From assembly GCA_937910255.1 (NCBI GenBank), contig CALEOQ010000014.1:1-13489 (forward strand): DNA of 13,489 nt, read 5' to 3'. The DNA is from an uncultured Caulobacteraceae bacterium (GTDB taxonomy: Bacteria; Pseudomonadota; Alphaproteobacteria; Caulobacterales; Caulobacteraceae). The position numbers and the translations under genes were made by a program. Positions 1 to 6,323 of the stretch are shown here, in pieces (the first letter of the stretch is position 1; each line of letters starts with the position of its first letter). Under the pieces are notes generated by a model. It saw only the letters and a program-made list of their open reading frames with translations, was not told the origin of the DNA and made no database searches.

Positions 1-12
1 GCTCTTCCGATC
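1..12 (+). other. 5' Illumina adapter remnant
   Basis: The first 12 bases, GCTCTTCCGATC, are the 3' end shared by Illumina Y-adapters. The kinase reading frame only looks like family sequence just after them. Together with the full adapter at the other end, this is residual library sequence and not biology. Confidence 0.85.
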
Positions 13-13
13 C

Positions 14-277
14 ACTGCGGCCAAGTACGGCGCGCTCTCAACGCCGGCCGGCAAGCTTGCGATTGAGTGGACCCGATCGGCGGCCGCCGATGGCGATCAT
101 CTCACCCTCTGCTGGCGTGAAATCGGAGGCCCGCCAGCCGTCCTGATGAACCGCCAGGGCTTTGGTCTGAAGCTCATCGAACGGGAAACCTCATACAATC
201 TGGGCGGGGAGGCCTCGGTGGACTTCGGCGCCACGGGCGTCAGCGTTCAACTCAGTATCCCCTTGGCCGACAGGTGA
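14..277 (+). CDS. HWE/HisKA_2-family sensor histidine kinase, C-terminal fragment
   Basis: Only the last 87 residues are present; the gene is cut by the contig start. They are the ATP-binding end of an HWE-type kinase: AAKYGALS close to the N-box, an acidic/aromatic stretch ending CWREIGGPP, the glycine box GFGLKLIER, and a closing NLGGEASVDFG...VQLSIPLADR strand pair. The N-box asparagine expected just before AAKYG reads as Thr, but that codon abuts the adapter and cannot be trusted. Kinases of this family autophosphorylate a histidine and pass the phosphate to receivers; in alphaproteobacteria many act in light or general-stress signalling. The stop codon overlaps the start of the following receiver gene (GTGA), so the two are probably a cognate pair. 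The sensory domains are outside the window. Confidence 0.88.
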   Translation, partial: TAAKYGALSTPAGKLAIEWTRSAAADGDHLTLCWREIGGPPAVLMNRQGFGLKLIERETSYNLGGEASVDFGATGVSVQLSIPLADR

Positions 278-639
278 CCACGATGGGCAGGCGCGCCAAG
301 GTTCTTGTTCTGGAAGATGAGTGGCTGATCGCCGAGCAGATCGGAACCGCCATCACCGGGGCCGGGTACGAGATCGTCGGCCCGGTGGGGCGCGTGCGCC
401 AGGCGATGGATCTGCTGGAGCGAGAGGCCGTGGACCTGGCTGTCCTCGACATCAATGTGCACGAGGATCGGAGCTTCGAGGTCGCGGGCAGGCTCGCGGC
501 GAAGGCGACGCCCTCCGTGTTTCTCAGCGGCCATTCCGACCTTGAGATTCCCTGCGGTTTCAGCGACCGGCCGCTTTTGCAGAAGCCGGTCGATCCGGAC
601 AATCGCTGCCGGTTGTTGGGTCGCCTGCTGGGGCGATGA
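274..639 (+). CDS. single-domain response regulator (receiver)
   Basis: A 121-aa protein made of one CheY-like receiver domain and no output domain. The expected residues are all present: acidic pair E14-D15 (VLEDEW), phospho-acceptor D59 (VLDIN), switch Ser85 (FLSGH) and Lys104 in LLQKPVD. The GTG start overlaps the kinase stop by four bases, giving translational coupling; an in-frame ATG at 283 is an alternative start. Stand-alone receivers beside HWE kinases usually act as phosphate sinks or as shuttles to a histidine phosphotransferase or another regulator. Which of these applies cannot be read from the sequence. It looks intact. Confidence 0.9.
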   Translation: MTTMGRRAKVLVLEDEWLIAEQIGTAITGAGYEIVGPVGRVRQAMDLLEREAVDLAVLDINVHEDRSFEVAGRLAAKATPSVFLSGHSDLEIPCGFSDRPLLQKPVDPDNRCRLLGRLLGR

Positions 640-707
640 CGGGCGCCAAGCCCCAAGGCGCTTCCGGTCTGCAGTCCGGCCCCAATTTCTAGGTATTGAT
701 TGCGTTT

Positions 708-726
708 CGCCCGATCACCGGGCGTT
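708..726 (+). terminator. weak hairpin, possible terminator of the kinase/receiver operon
   Basis: CGCCCG and CGGGCG form a perfect 6-bp stem around a 5-base loop, followed only by TT. It lies about 70 bases after the receiver stop. The position is right for a terminator, but there is no real U-tract. Confidence 0.3.
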
Positions 727-848
727 CACCTGGTAGATCTGGCGCTCTGGGCGCTCGCTTCTGCGCGCCCCGGGGGATGTTTCCCGGCCCGCGCAAATGC
801 GATCTCTGAGGTCCAGGCCCGTGGCGGCATGTCGCAAGGCCCCGTTCC

Positions 849-864
849 TTAAGGAGCCATTTAC
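849..864 (+). promoter_or_regulatory. candidate CtrA box (TTAA-N7-TTTAC)
   Basis: TTAA, seven bases, then TTTAC, matching the alphaproteobacterial CtrA consensus TTAA-N7-TTAA with one mismatch. It sits 78 bases upstream of the PAS gene start. CtrA commonly controls motility, chemotaxis and cell-cycle genes in Caulobacterales and relatives, which suits a chemotaxis-style PAS protein. A single site with a mismatch can occur by chance. Confidence 0.45.
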
Positions 865-940
865 CTCATCGCCCGACTTTCGGCATGGTTGTGCTCGCGC
901 CGGAAAACCACGGGTCCGCGAGTTTGGGAGACCGTGCACA

Positions 941-1393
941 ATGTTCAATCGCAAGGCGGAAGCGGCGGCGGCCGCTCATTCGGCTGAGATGGCGGCGGTC
1001 CTGGGCGCCATCTCGCGCTCCCAGGCCGTCATCGAGTTCACGCTCGATGGGACGGTTATCAAGGCAAACGACAATTTCACCCAGTTCACCGGCTACGGCC
1101 TCGACGAAATCGTCGGGCGTCACCACTCGATGTTTTTGGATCCGGCGGAGCGCGATAGTCCGCAGTATCCTCTGTTCTGGAAACGGTTGAACGCGGGCGA
1201 GTTCGTCGCGGCGAAGTTTCGGCGCCTGGTGAAGGGCGGCCGTGAAGTGTTCATCCAGGCCTCCTACAACCCGGTCATCAACGCCGACGGTTCGGTGGTG
1301 AAGGTTATCAAGATCGCCACCGACATCACGGCCGAAGAGCAGGCCGCGCACGCTGCGGAGCCGGGAATATCGCGACCTGGAGTCCAAGCTTAA
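941..1393 (+). CDS. PAS-domain protein resembling the sensor part of an aerotaxis/chemotaxis receptor; frame probably broken
   Basis: A 150-aa frame from the ATG at 941. Residues 24-133 are a PAS domain of the kind found in PAS-type methyl-accepting chemotaxis proteins: SQAVIEFTLDGTVIKANDNF, GYGLDEIVGRHHSMF, a PLFWKRLNAGEF block, and a closing SYNPVINADGSVVKVIKIATDIT. Such proteins normally continue into further PAS domains and a signalling module. Here the frame leaves family-like sequence after E140 (1360) and stops ten residues later in a low-quality tail (PGISRPGVQA). Coding sequence continues in the +1 frame to 1544; removing one C near 1361-1362 would join the two. The gene is therefore frameshifted, truncated by recombination, or interrupted by an assembly join. 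There is no methyl-accepting domain in the window. Confidence 0.75.
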   Translation: MFNRKAEAAAAAHSAEMAAVLGAISRSQAVIEFTLDGTVIKANDNFTQFTGYGLDEIVGRHHSMFLDPAERDSPQYPLFWKRLNAGEFVAAKFRRLVKGGREVFIQASYNPVINADGSVVKVIKIATDITAEEQAAHAAEPGISRPGVQA

Positions 1394-1544
1394 GGCCCTT
1401 CACGGCGCCTATAACCGCGACAACAGCGACTCCATGGTCGACTATTTCGACGTCCGTTATTATGGCCAGGTCGAATGCGACTGGCGCCTGCGTGACACCC
1501 TGCGCAAATCCGAGATCGAAGCGACCACGGACGCCAACGCCTAG
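1362..1544 (+). pseudogene. 60-residue coding remnant in the frame after the PAS protein
   Basis: Sixty residues beginning REYRDLESKLKALHGAYN and ending SEIEATTDANA before a TAG at 1542-1544. The stretch has balanced, protein-like composition (DYFDVRYYGQVECDWRLRD) but no usable start: this frame has a TGA within the PAS gene and no ATG, GTG or TTG between that and REYR. An internal ATG at 1434 lacks a ribosome site. It is either the true C-terminus of the PAS protein after a one-base insertion, or the tail of a different gene joined here. A strong terminator follows directly, so it is a real 3' gene end. I do not recognise the family. Confidence 0.6.
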
Positions 1545-1554
1545 CCCCCTTCCA

Positions 1555-1583
1555 AGCCCCTGGGCGCCGCCCGGGGGCTTTAG
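1555..1583 (+). terminator. rho-independent terminator after the 1544 stop
   Basis: An 11-bp inverted repeat (1555-1565 with 1569-1579, one mismatch, three-base loop GCC) is followed by a short T stretch. It begins ten bases after the stop codon at 1544. It separates the PAS/remnant transcript from the accessory block. Confidence 0.7.
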
Positions 1584-1663
1584 AGGCCGCTAGGGCCTTC
1601 CGGGCCCGCCCGGACCACACACCCGCCCCGCAATTGCGCGGGGCTCAATATGGAGCCTTCCCC

Positions 1664-2875
1664 ATGGCCTATGACGCCGAAACCTTCGCCGCCGCCCCCA
1701 CCGTGGCCCGCGTCGAGCCCCTTTCCCTTTCCATCCCGCAGCTGCAGGCCCTTCCGGCCGCCAAGGCCCTGGCGCTCTATGACCTGGCCACGGCCACGAG
1801 GGTTGGCATTGTGGCCGAGATCGCCGCCCACGCCCTGGCCGGCGCCCTGCGCCGCGCCCTGGCCGATCTGGAGGCCCTACAGGCCGCGCCGGCCGTTTCA
1901 GCCCCCATCGTCCAGCCGGAAGCCCCGCCGGTCCCTGCGCCCCGCCCCCGCGCCCGCAAGGCTGCGCCCGCGGCGAAGATCTTTGACCTGGCCGCCCCCC
2001 TGGCCGATCCGCCACGGGCCCGCACGGCCACCGGCGCTTTCCATTGCGTGTGGGCCGATGGTACGGCGACCTTCGTTTCGGCCGTTCCCTGGCATGGGGC
2101 CAAGGCCGAAACCCGGTGGGCCGCGGCCTTCCAGGTGGCCAACCGCCTGCGCCGCAGCCGCGCCCGGGACTCCTACGCCGAAAGCCTCACCACCGCGCAA
2201 AGCGCCGTTTCCGGCCGCTATGTCATGGGCCCCATGGGCGTGCGCCGGGAGTCGGCGGAATGGCTGGAGCTGATCGCCGTTCGCCCCATGCCCGCCCTCC
2301 TGGCCATCGTCGAGGAAACCACCGGCGCGATCTATGAGCCTGAAGGGGTCTTCGGCGCCGGTGATGCGGACCGGGCCCGCCACCTGGAATCGCAGCTGGT
2401 CTCGCCCATCATCCCGGGCGCCACCGCCGGCCGGACCACACACCGGGCCATCCTGCTACAGGCCCAGGAGGCGAGCGCCCGCGACGTCTTCCGCCATGAG
2501 CCGGAGCCTGCCCCCCTGGTGACCGCCGAAGCCGGCGCGCCCGTCGGCGCCGTCAACATGGACGACCTGCAAGGCGCCGGCGTGGTGATCAACCTGGAGG
2601 CCGCCGACCAGCGCGCGGAGGCCCTGCGGATCGCCTATGCCCGGGTCAAGGCCGAAGAGGGTGACAATAGCGCCAACACCCGCGACGCCGCACACGCGCT
2701 GACAATCTTCCGCGGCGGCCTGGCCGCCCTGCGCCAGGCCGCCGGCGGCGAATCGCTCACCCGCTACACCTTCGCCCGCGGGACCGGCGGTCAAACCTTC
2801 ACCCTCACCGACTCCCGCGGCCACCTGATCCGCTTCGGCGCCCAGTCCATGGCCGCCCTCGCCCACGCCGTCTGA
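1664..2875 (+). CDS. unrecognised 403-aa accessory protein
   Basis: The ATG at 1664 is preceded by GGAG at a normal distance; a TTG at 1634 is in frame but has no ribosome site. I do not recognise the family. An Ala-rich helical N-terminus (about 20-73) leads into a Pro/Ala/Arg linker (about 74-120, with VPAPRPRARKAAP). A compact folded part follows at about 124-275 (FHCVWADGTATFVSAVPWHG, WLELIAVRPMPALLAIVEETTGAIYEPEG), then a helical segment at 310-362 and a short C-terminal strand pair (RYTFARGTGGQTFTLTDSRGHLIRFG). There is no signal peptide or membrane segment, so it is probably cytoplasmic. It heads the accessory block on the same strand as the methyltransferase. Codon use is strongly GCC/CTG-biased, unlike the kinase and PAS genes upstream. 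Confidence 0.85.
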   Translation: MAYDAETFAAAPTVARVEPLSLSIPQLQALPAAKALALYDLATATRVGIVAEIAAHALAGALRRALADLEALQAAPAVSAPIVQPEAPPVPAPRPRARKAAPAAKIFDLAAPLADPPRARTATGAFHCVWADGTATFVSAVPWHGAKAETRWAAAFQVANRLRRSRARDSYAESLTTAQSAVSGRYVMGPMGVRRESAEWLELIAVRPMPALLAIVEETTGAIYEPEGVFGAGDADRARHLESQLVSPIIPGATAGRTTHRAILLQAQEASARDVFRHEPEPAPLVTAEAGAPVGAVNMDDLQGAGVVINLEAADQRAEALRIAYARVKAEEGDNSANTRDAAHALTIFRGGLAALRQAAGGESLTRYTFARGTGGQTFTLTDSRGHLIRFGAQSMAALAHAV

Positions 2876-2891
2876 GGCGCCGGGGCGGCCT

Positions 2892-2916
2892 CCCAAGGGT
2901 CGCCCCAACCCTGGGG
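2892..2916 (+). other. hairpin at the 3' end of the 403-aa gene
   Basis: CCC.AGGGT pairs with ACCCT.GGG (one mismatch) around a seven-base loop, 16 bases after the stop. There is no T-tract, so it would be an inefficient terminator or an RNA-stabilising hairpin. The right arm runs straight into the first repeat copy, so it may be part of that element. Confidence 0.45.
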
Positions 2917-2953
2917 GCCAATCCGCCCCGACACCCTAGAAGCCAATCCGCCC
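2896..2953 (+). repeat. repeat pair R1-R2, core GCCAATCCGCCC
   Basis: Two copies of GCCAATCCGCCC (2917-2928 and 2942-2953) lie 25 bases apart, separated by CGACACCCTAGAA. The 38 bases 2916-2953 are identical to 4371-4408, and similarity extends left to 2896. R1 is an inverted repeat, GGGGC-CAATCC-GCCCC. It fills the gap between the 403-aa gene and the methyltransferase gene. Confidence 0.85.
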
Positions 2954-2990
2954 AGGCGATCGCGCGCGGGCCAGTACGGAGACCACCGCC

Positions 2991-4394
2991 ATGGGACAGG
3001 ATCTCGCCATCCGCTCCACAATCGAGGCCATAGAAGGCCACCGGGCCCAGGCCCTCGCCCTGTTTGAACGCTCCTATGACCTGGAACAGGAAGCCTGCGA
3101 CGCCGTCGCCATGGCCGCCCCCTCGGCCAATCGCCTGCAGCTGTCCGATGGCCGCCGCTACAAGGACCGCGACAAATGGCTGGAGGAGCGCCGGCGCGAG
3201 GTGGACTCGGCGATCTGGAATCATCTGATCCACGCCACCCGACTCGAACGCCTGATGGACCGCACGGCGCGGGAGGTCTTCCGCCGCCAGCTGGCCGAAG
3301 ATCCGCCGCCGGCCACCGCCGACAATTGCGCGGCCACCCTTCAGCAGCTGATGGGCGATGCAGACATGATCTTTAAGCGAGGGATCGCCACCGCCTTCGC
3401 CCAGCTCGACCGGCGGTTTCGCTCTCACGACGGCTTCAAGGTCGGGAGTCGCGTGGTCCTGTCCTACGCGCTCTCAACCTATGGCGCCTGGGGAAGCGGC
3501 AAGGATGAAACCATCCGCGATATTGAACGGACCTTTCACACCCTGGACGGAAAGCTCCACCCCGAGCGCTCGGGCGGGATCTGCGGCCTGATCGACGCGG
3601 CCAAGCGGCGGTCCCTCGCTCTCCAGGCCTTCGAGGTGGAGGACGACTATTTTCGGGTTCGGGGCTTCAAGAATGGCAATGTCCATCTTTGGATGAAGCG
3701 CGGCGACCTGGTGGCCAGGGTCAATCAGCTTCTGGCCGCCCACTACGGCGCCGCCCTCGGCGCCGCGCCCGACGTCGCAGACCGCCGGCACGCACCCATG
3801 GGCGGCCTGGCGAAGAACTTCGGATTCTTCCCAACTCCGCCGGCCTTGGTCTCGCGGGTGCTGGAGGCGGGCCACGTGGGCACGCGGGCGACCTGGAGCG
3901 GCGACTATCCCCGCCTGTCCATCCTGGAGCCCAGCGCCGGCCTGGGAGCCATAGCCCTGGCCGGCGCCAAGGCGGGCCACCGGGTGACCGCGGTTGAAAT
4001 CCAGGCGCCGCACGCCACGCACCTGCGGGAGGCTGGCGGCCTGCAGCGGGTGATCTGCGGCGATTTCCTCGAGCTGTCACCGGACCAGACCGGCCTTTTT
4101 GACCGCGTCCTGATGAATCCGCCCTTTGACGGCGGCCGCGACGTCGACCACGTCACCCACGCCTTGCGCTTTCTGGCGCCCGGCGGCCGACTCGTTGCGA
4201 TCATGGGCGCCGGCGTCGAGTTTCGCGAAGACCGCAAGACGACCGATTTCCGGGCCATGGTCGAGAGGTTCGGCGGCGCCTTCCAGGATCTCCCCGCCGG
4301 GGCGTTCGCGGAGAGCGGGACCAACGTCAACACCGCTCTCCTCACCCTCAGGGCGCCCGCGCACCCTGCGGGCCAATCCGCCCCGACACCCTAG
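2991..4394 (+). CDS. DUF4942 domain plus N6-adenine-type DNA methyltransferase
   Basis: A 467-aa fusion. Residues about 120-252 fit DUF4942: FKVGSRVVLSYALSTYG, the D-x-I-R-D-I-E-R helix, HTLDGKLH, and the hallmark FEVEDDYFRVRGFKNGNVHLWMKR block ending NQLLAAHYG. From about 273 comes a Rossmann methyltransferase: FFPTPPALVSRV lead-in, SAM motif I LEPSAGLGAIA (312-322), acidic VEIQ (335-338), and the catalytic NPPF (376-379) typical of amino-methylating enzymes, most often N6-adenine. No restriction endonuclease lies beside it, so it reads as an orphan methylase of a plasmid or prophage, possibly for protection or regulation. GGAG stands about nine bases before the ATG. The last residues and the TAG stop come from repeat R3, giving the tail PAGQSAPTP. 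Confidence 0.9.
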   Translation: MGQDLAIRSTIEAIEGHRAQALALFERSYDLEQEACDAVAMAAPSANRLQLSDGRRYKDRDKWLEERRREVDSAIWNHLIHATRLERLMDRTAREVFRRQLAEDPPPATADNCAATLQQLMGDADMIFKRGIATAFAQLDRRFRSHDGFKVGSRVVLSYALSTYGAWGSGKDETIRDIERTFHTLDGKLHPERSGGICGLIDAAKRRSLALQAFEVEDDYFRVRGFKNGNVHLWMKRGDLVARVNQLLAAHYGAALGAAPDVADRRHAPMGGLAKNFGFFPTPPALVSRVLEAGHVGTRATWSGDYPRLSILEPSAGLGAIALAGAKAGHRVTAVEIQAPHATHLREAGGLQRVICGDFLELSPDQTGLFDRVLMNPPFDGGRDVDHVTHALRFLAPGGRLVAIMGAGVEFREDRKTTDFRAMVERFGGAFQDLPAGAFAESGTNVNTALLTLRAPAHPAGQSAPTP

Positions 4395-4408
4395 AAGCCA
4401 ATCCGCCC
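4350..4408 (+). repeat. repeat pair R3-R4, perfect 38-bp match to R1-R2
   Basis: GCCAATCCGCCC at 4372-4383 and 4397-4408, again 25 bases apart. The stretch 4371-4408 is base-for-base the same as 2916-2953. The left part (4350-4370) resembles that of R1 and also forms CAGGG/CCCTG. The copy overlaps the methyltransferase 3' end and contributes its stop codon inside CACCCTAG. Recombination between this copy and R1-R2 would excise the methyltransferase gene. Confidence 0.88.
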
Positions 4409-4510
4409 GGCGGTCCCGTCGCCCTTGAAAGGCCGGTAGAACCGTCTGGCGGGCCATTTTCCCGCGTCTGACCACCGCCGCCGGAAACGCCTTGAATTTC
4501 CTCACAGTTC

Positions 4511-4556
4511 ACCGTTCCAATCGTCCTGGAACCGTGGCCTGGAACCGTGGAACCGT
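4511..4556 (+). promoter_or_regulatory. GGAACCGT repeat cluster, candidate operator of the HTH gene
   Basis: Direct copies of GGAACCGT lie at 4528-4535, 4541-4548 and 4549-4556, the last two abutting. A diverged inverted copy, ACCGTTCC, is at 4511-4518, and AGAACCGT lies further up at 4438-4445. The cluster ends 48 bases before the start of the HTH-like gene, where an autoregulatory operator would be expected. The only nearby -35-like sequence is TTGAAT at 4492, with a poor -10. Iterons are an alternative, but no replication gene is near. Confidence 0.5.
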
Positions 4557-4604
4557 ACCCCCCTTGGCCCGCCATCGCGCCGGCCTCACCATGGAGACCA
4601 CCCC

Positions 4605-5171
4605 ATGACCACCGCCAACCGTCTTTTCGGCCTGGAAGGTGAAGACCTGACCGGCGCCGAGTCCCGCGCCCTGCGCGGCGCCCTGAACCTGGAGCGCCGC
4701 CACGTGGTCGCCCTGGCCAACGCCCTGCGCATCGGCGATCGCGAGGTGACCACCGCCCTCCTGACCAACTGGGAACGCTCCAAGGGCCGCGGCTATCCCA
4801 CCCCCCTGGCGAACGCCCTGGACGCCCTGGAGCGCGCCGTGGAGGCCTGGGCGCTGGACATGGCGGCGGAGGACGCAGACGGGCGGCGCCTGGGCGACCC
4901 AGCCATCCTGCGCCGGCCTCTGGGGGCCATGCGCATTCACCAGGTCCTGGAGCTGGGCGCGGCGGGGCTTCCCCTGACCGCGGCGCAGCTCTCCGCCCTG
5001 GATCAGGGGGGCGGGGACTTCTGGCAGGCCCTGGCCGACGCCGCGATCACCCGCGCGGCCACCCAGCTGCGCCGCGAGGGTCGTGGGGTCCGGGTCCACC
5101 TGGATCAGGAACCCGACGAGCCAATCCGCCCGGACCCTGCGGGCCAATCCGCCCGGAGCGCCCCGCGATGA
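4605..5171 (+). CDS. HTH-like small protein, putative regulator coupled to the SIR2-like gene
   Basis: A 188-aa protein. Residues 14-80 look like a Xre-like helix-turn-helix module: LTGAESRALRGALNL, then HVVALANALRIGDREVTTALLTNWERSKGRGYPTPLANALDALE. The NWE and following P-T-P-L are reminiscent of small HTH families such as DUF1870. The rest (about 95-165) is helical and unassigned. The upstream GGAGACCACC leader matches that of the methyltransferase gene. The stop overlaps the next start (ATGA), so it is translationally coupled to the SIR2-like gene and may repress or pair with it. The C-terminal residues from about 173 (PIRPDPAGQSA) are encoded by repeats R5-R6 and look like an added tail. 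The HTH call rests on pattern only. Confidence 0.72.
   Translation: MTTANRLFGLEGEDLTGAESRALRGALNLERRHVVALANALRIGDREVTTALLTNWERSKGRGYPTPLANALDALERAVEAWALDMAAEDADGRRLGDPAILRRPLGAMRIHQVLELGAAGLPLTAAQLSALDQGGGDFWQALADAAITRAATQLRREGRGVRVHLDQEPDEPIRPDPAGQSARSAPR
5120..5154 (+). repeat. repeat pair R5-R6 inside the end of the HTH gene
   Basis: GCCAATCCGCCC at 5120-5131 and 5143-5154, here 23 bases apart with the spacer GGACCCTGCGG. Bases 5134-5154 are identical to 4363-4383. R6 is read in the same frame as R3, giving PAGQSA in both proteins; R5 is read in another frame (EPIRPD). Confidence 0.85.
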
Positions 5172-6241
5172 TCACCAAACAGACGACCTTCGTTCTGGGG
5201 GCTGGGTTTTCGTACGAGCTGCGCATGCCGCTCGGCTCGGAGCTGAAGACCCTCATCCACAAGGCCTGCGGCGAAATGCTCCTCAGGGGCAATCGGTCCG
5301 CTGCGGATGAAGCCTGCTATCGCGTGGTGGATCTGGACGCGAACCGGCTGACCACCGCCCTGCGCACGATCCGGGCGGCGCTCGACCACCACTCCTCCAT
5401 CGACAACCTCGTCCACCACTTCGCCCACCAGCCCGACGTGGCCAAGATCGCGAAGGTGCGCATAGCCGAGGCCATCCTGGAGCGGGAACACGCCTGCGCC
5501 TGGGCGGCAATGGCGCGTGAGGAAGAGGAGATGACCGTCCGCCACCGCATGACCATCGAAAAGGCCAACCCATCCGGCCTTAAGGCCCTGTTCGAGATCA
5601 TCATGGCCGGCTGCGGACGTCCGCACATCAAGGGCGCCTTTGCGAGCCTTGGCTTCATCAACTTCAACTATGATCGAACTCTTGAGCACTATCTGCTCAA
5701 TGCGTTGCTGCACCGCTCGCAGCTGTCGGAAGAGGAGGCGGCCGACATCGTCACGGGGCTGAAAATCTGGCGGCCCTATGGCCCGGTCGGGGATCTGCCC
5801 TTGAAAGGAAACCCCGGCGTCCCCTTCGGTTCACATGGCGCCAACCTGATCGAGGTCGCCTCCAACATCCGGACCTATTCCGAAGCGGTCAGCGACGACG
5901 AACTCAAGGACGCCCGGGAGTTCCTCTCTAACTCTTCCCAGGTTGTCTTTCTGGGGTGCGCATACCACCGCCAGAACCTCGAACTCCTCCAGAGCCGACA
6001 CAATCGGAGCTACCCCCTGAAGGTCTACGGGACACACTACGTCCCGCCGCCCAACGATCCCGACAACTGGGCGGCCATCAGCATGCGGGACTTCCTGGCG
6101 CCGGCTCAGCCGCTCACCGCGATGGACATCTGGGACGCGATCGGTGACGGGGGCCAAGCCAAGGGAAACGTCATCCTGGAGCCCCTCACCTCGCGCCAGC
6201 TGATCGAGATGTACGGTCCCTCGTGGGTTCGCCCCGCATGA
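5168..6241 (+). CDS. SIR2-like domain protein, candidate NAD-linked defence effector
   Basis: A 357-aa protein. The N-terminus has the SIR2-like nucleotide-binding signature FVLGAGFSYELRMPLG (GAGFS at 11-15). It is followed by SSIDNLVHHF (76-85), the FINFNYDRTLEHYL block (N167, D169) that corresponds to the N-x-D region of sirtuin-like enzymes, RPYGPVGDLP (202-211) where many relatives have HPYG or HG, and VVFLGCAYHRQN (259-270), which in this group follows the pattern FLG-x-x-x-H. SIR2-like proteins of this sort occur in several anti-phage systems, where they deplete NAD. The His normally found in the HPYG position is Arg here, so activity is uncertain. It appears cytoplasmic with no membrane segment. 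The ATG overlaps the upstream stop by four bases, so it needs the HTH gene's translation. Confidence 0.82.
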   Translation: MITKQTTFVLGAGFSYELRMPLGSELKTLIHKACGEMLLRGNRSAADEACYRVVDLDANRLTTALRTIRAALDHHSSIDNLVHHFAHQPDVAKIAKVRIAEAILEREHACAWAAMAREEEEMTVRHRMTIEKANPSGLKALFEIIMAGCGRPHIKGAFASLGFINFNYDRTLEHYLLNALLHRSQLSEEEAADIVTGLKIWRPYGPVGDLPLKGNPGVPFGSHGANLIEVASNIRTYSEAVSDDELKDAREFLSNSSQVVFLGCAYHRQNLELLQSRHNRSYPLKVYGTHYVPPPNDPDNWAAISMRDFLAPAQPLTAMDIWDAIGDGGQAKGNVILEPLTSRQLIEMYGPSWVRPA

Positions 6242-6277
6242 CAATTCCGGACGTAGGGTCCCGGCTCACCCCTTGAA

Positions 6278-6289
6278 CCTAATCCGCCC
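6278..6289 (+). repeat. degenerate repeat copy R7
   Basis: CCTAATCCGCCC, preceded by CACCCCTTGAA, is a diverged form of the CACCCTAGAAGCCAATCCGCCC arrangement in R2 and R4. It lies 36 bases after the SIR2-like stop, at the next gene boundary. Confidence 0.6.
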
Positions 6290-6323
6290 GCATGGATTCG
6301 TGGGCGGCTTGCAGGAGGCGCCA

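Larger units (their letters stand above)
640..940. other. intergenic region between receiver and PAS genes
   Basis: About 300 bases with no convincing gene. It holds a small perfect inverted repeat at 708-724 that could end the kinase/receiver transcript and a CtrA-like box at 849-863. A possible Shine-Dalgarno GGGAG lies about 10 bases before the ATG at 941. Nothing else is recognised. Confidence 0.6.

Noticed and set aside
881..895. Sigma-54-like GG/GC promoter elements before the PAS gene
   Set aside because: The GG and GC dinucleotides are nine bases apart where ten are required, and the flanks match poorly.
1434..1544. Independent small gene starting at the internal ATG at 1434
   Set aside because: There is no ribosome site, and protein-like sequence clearly extends upstream of that codon in the same frame.
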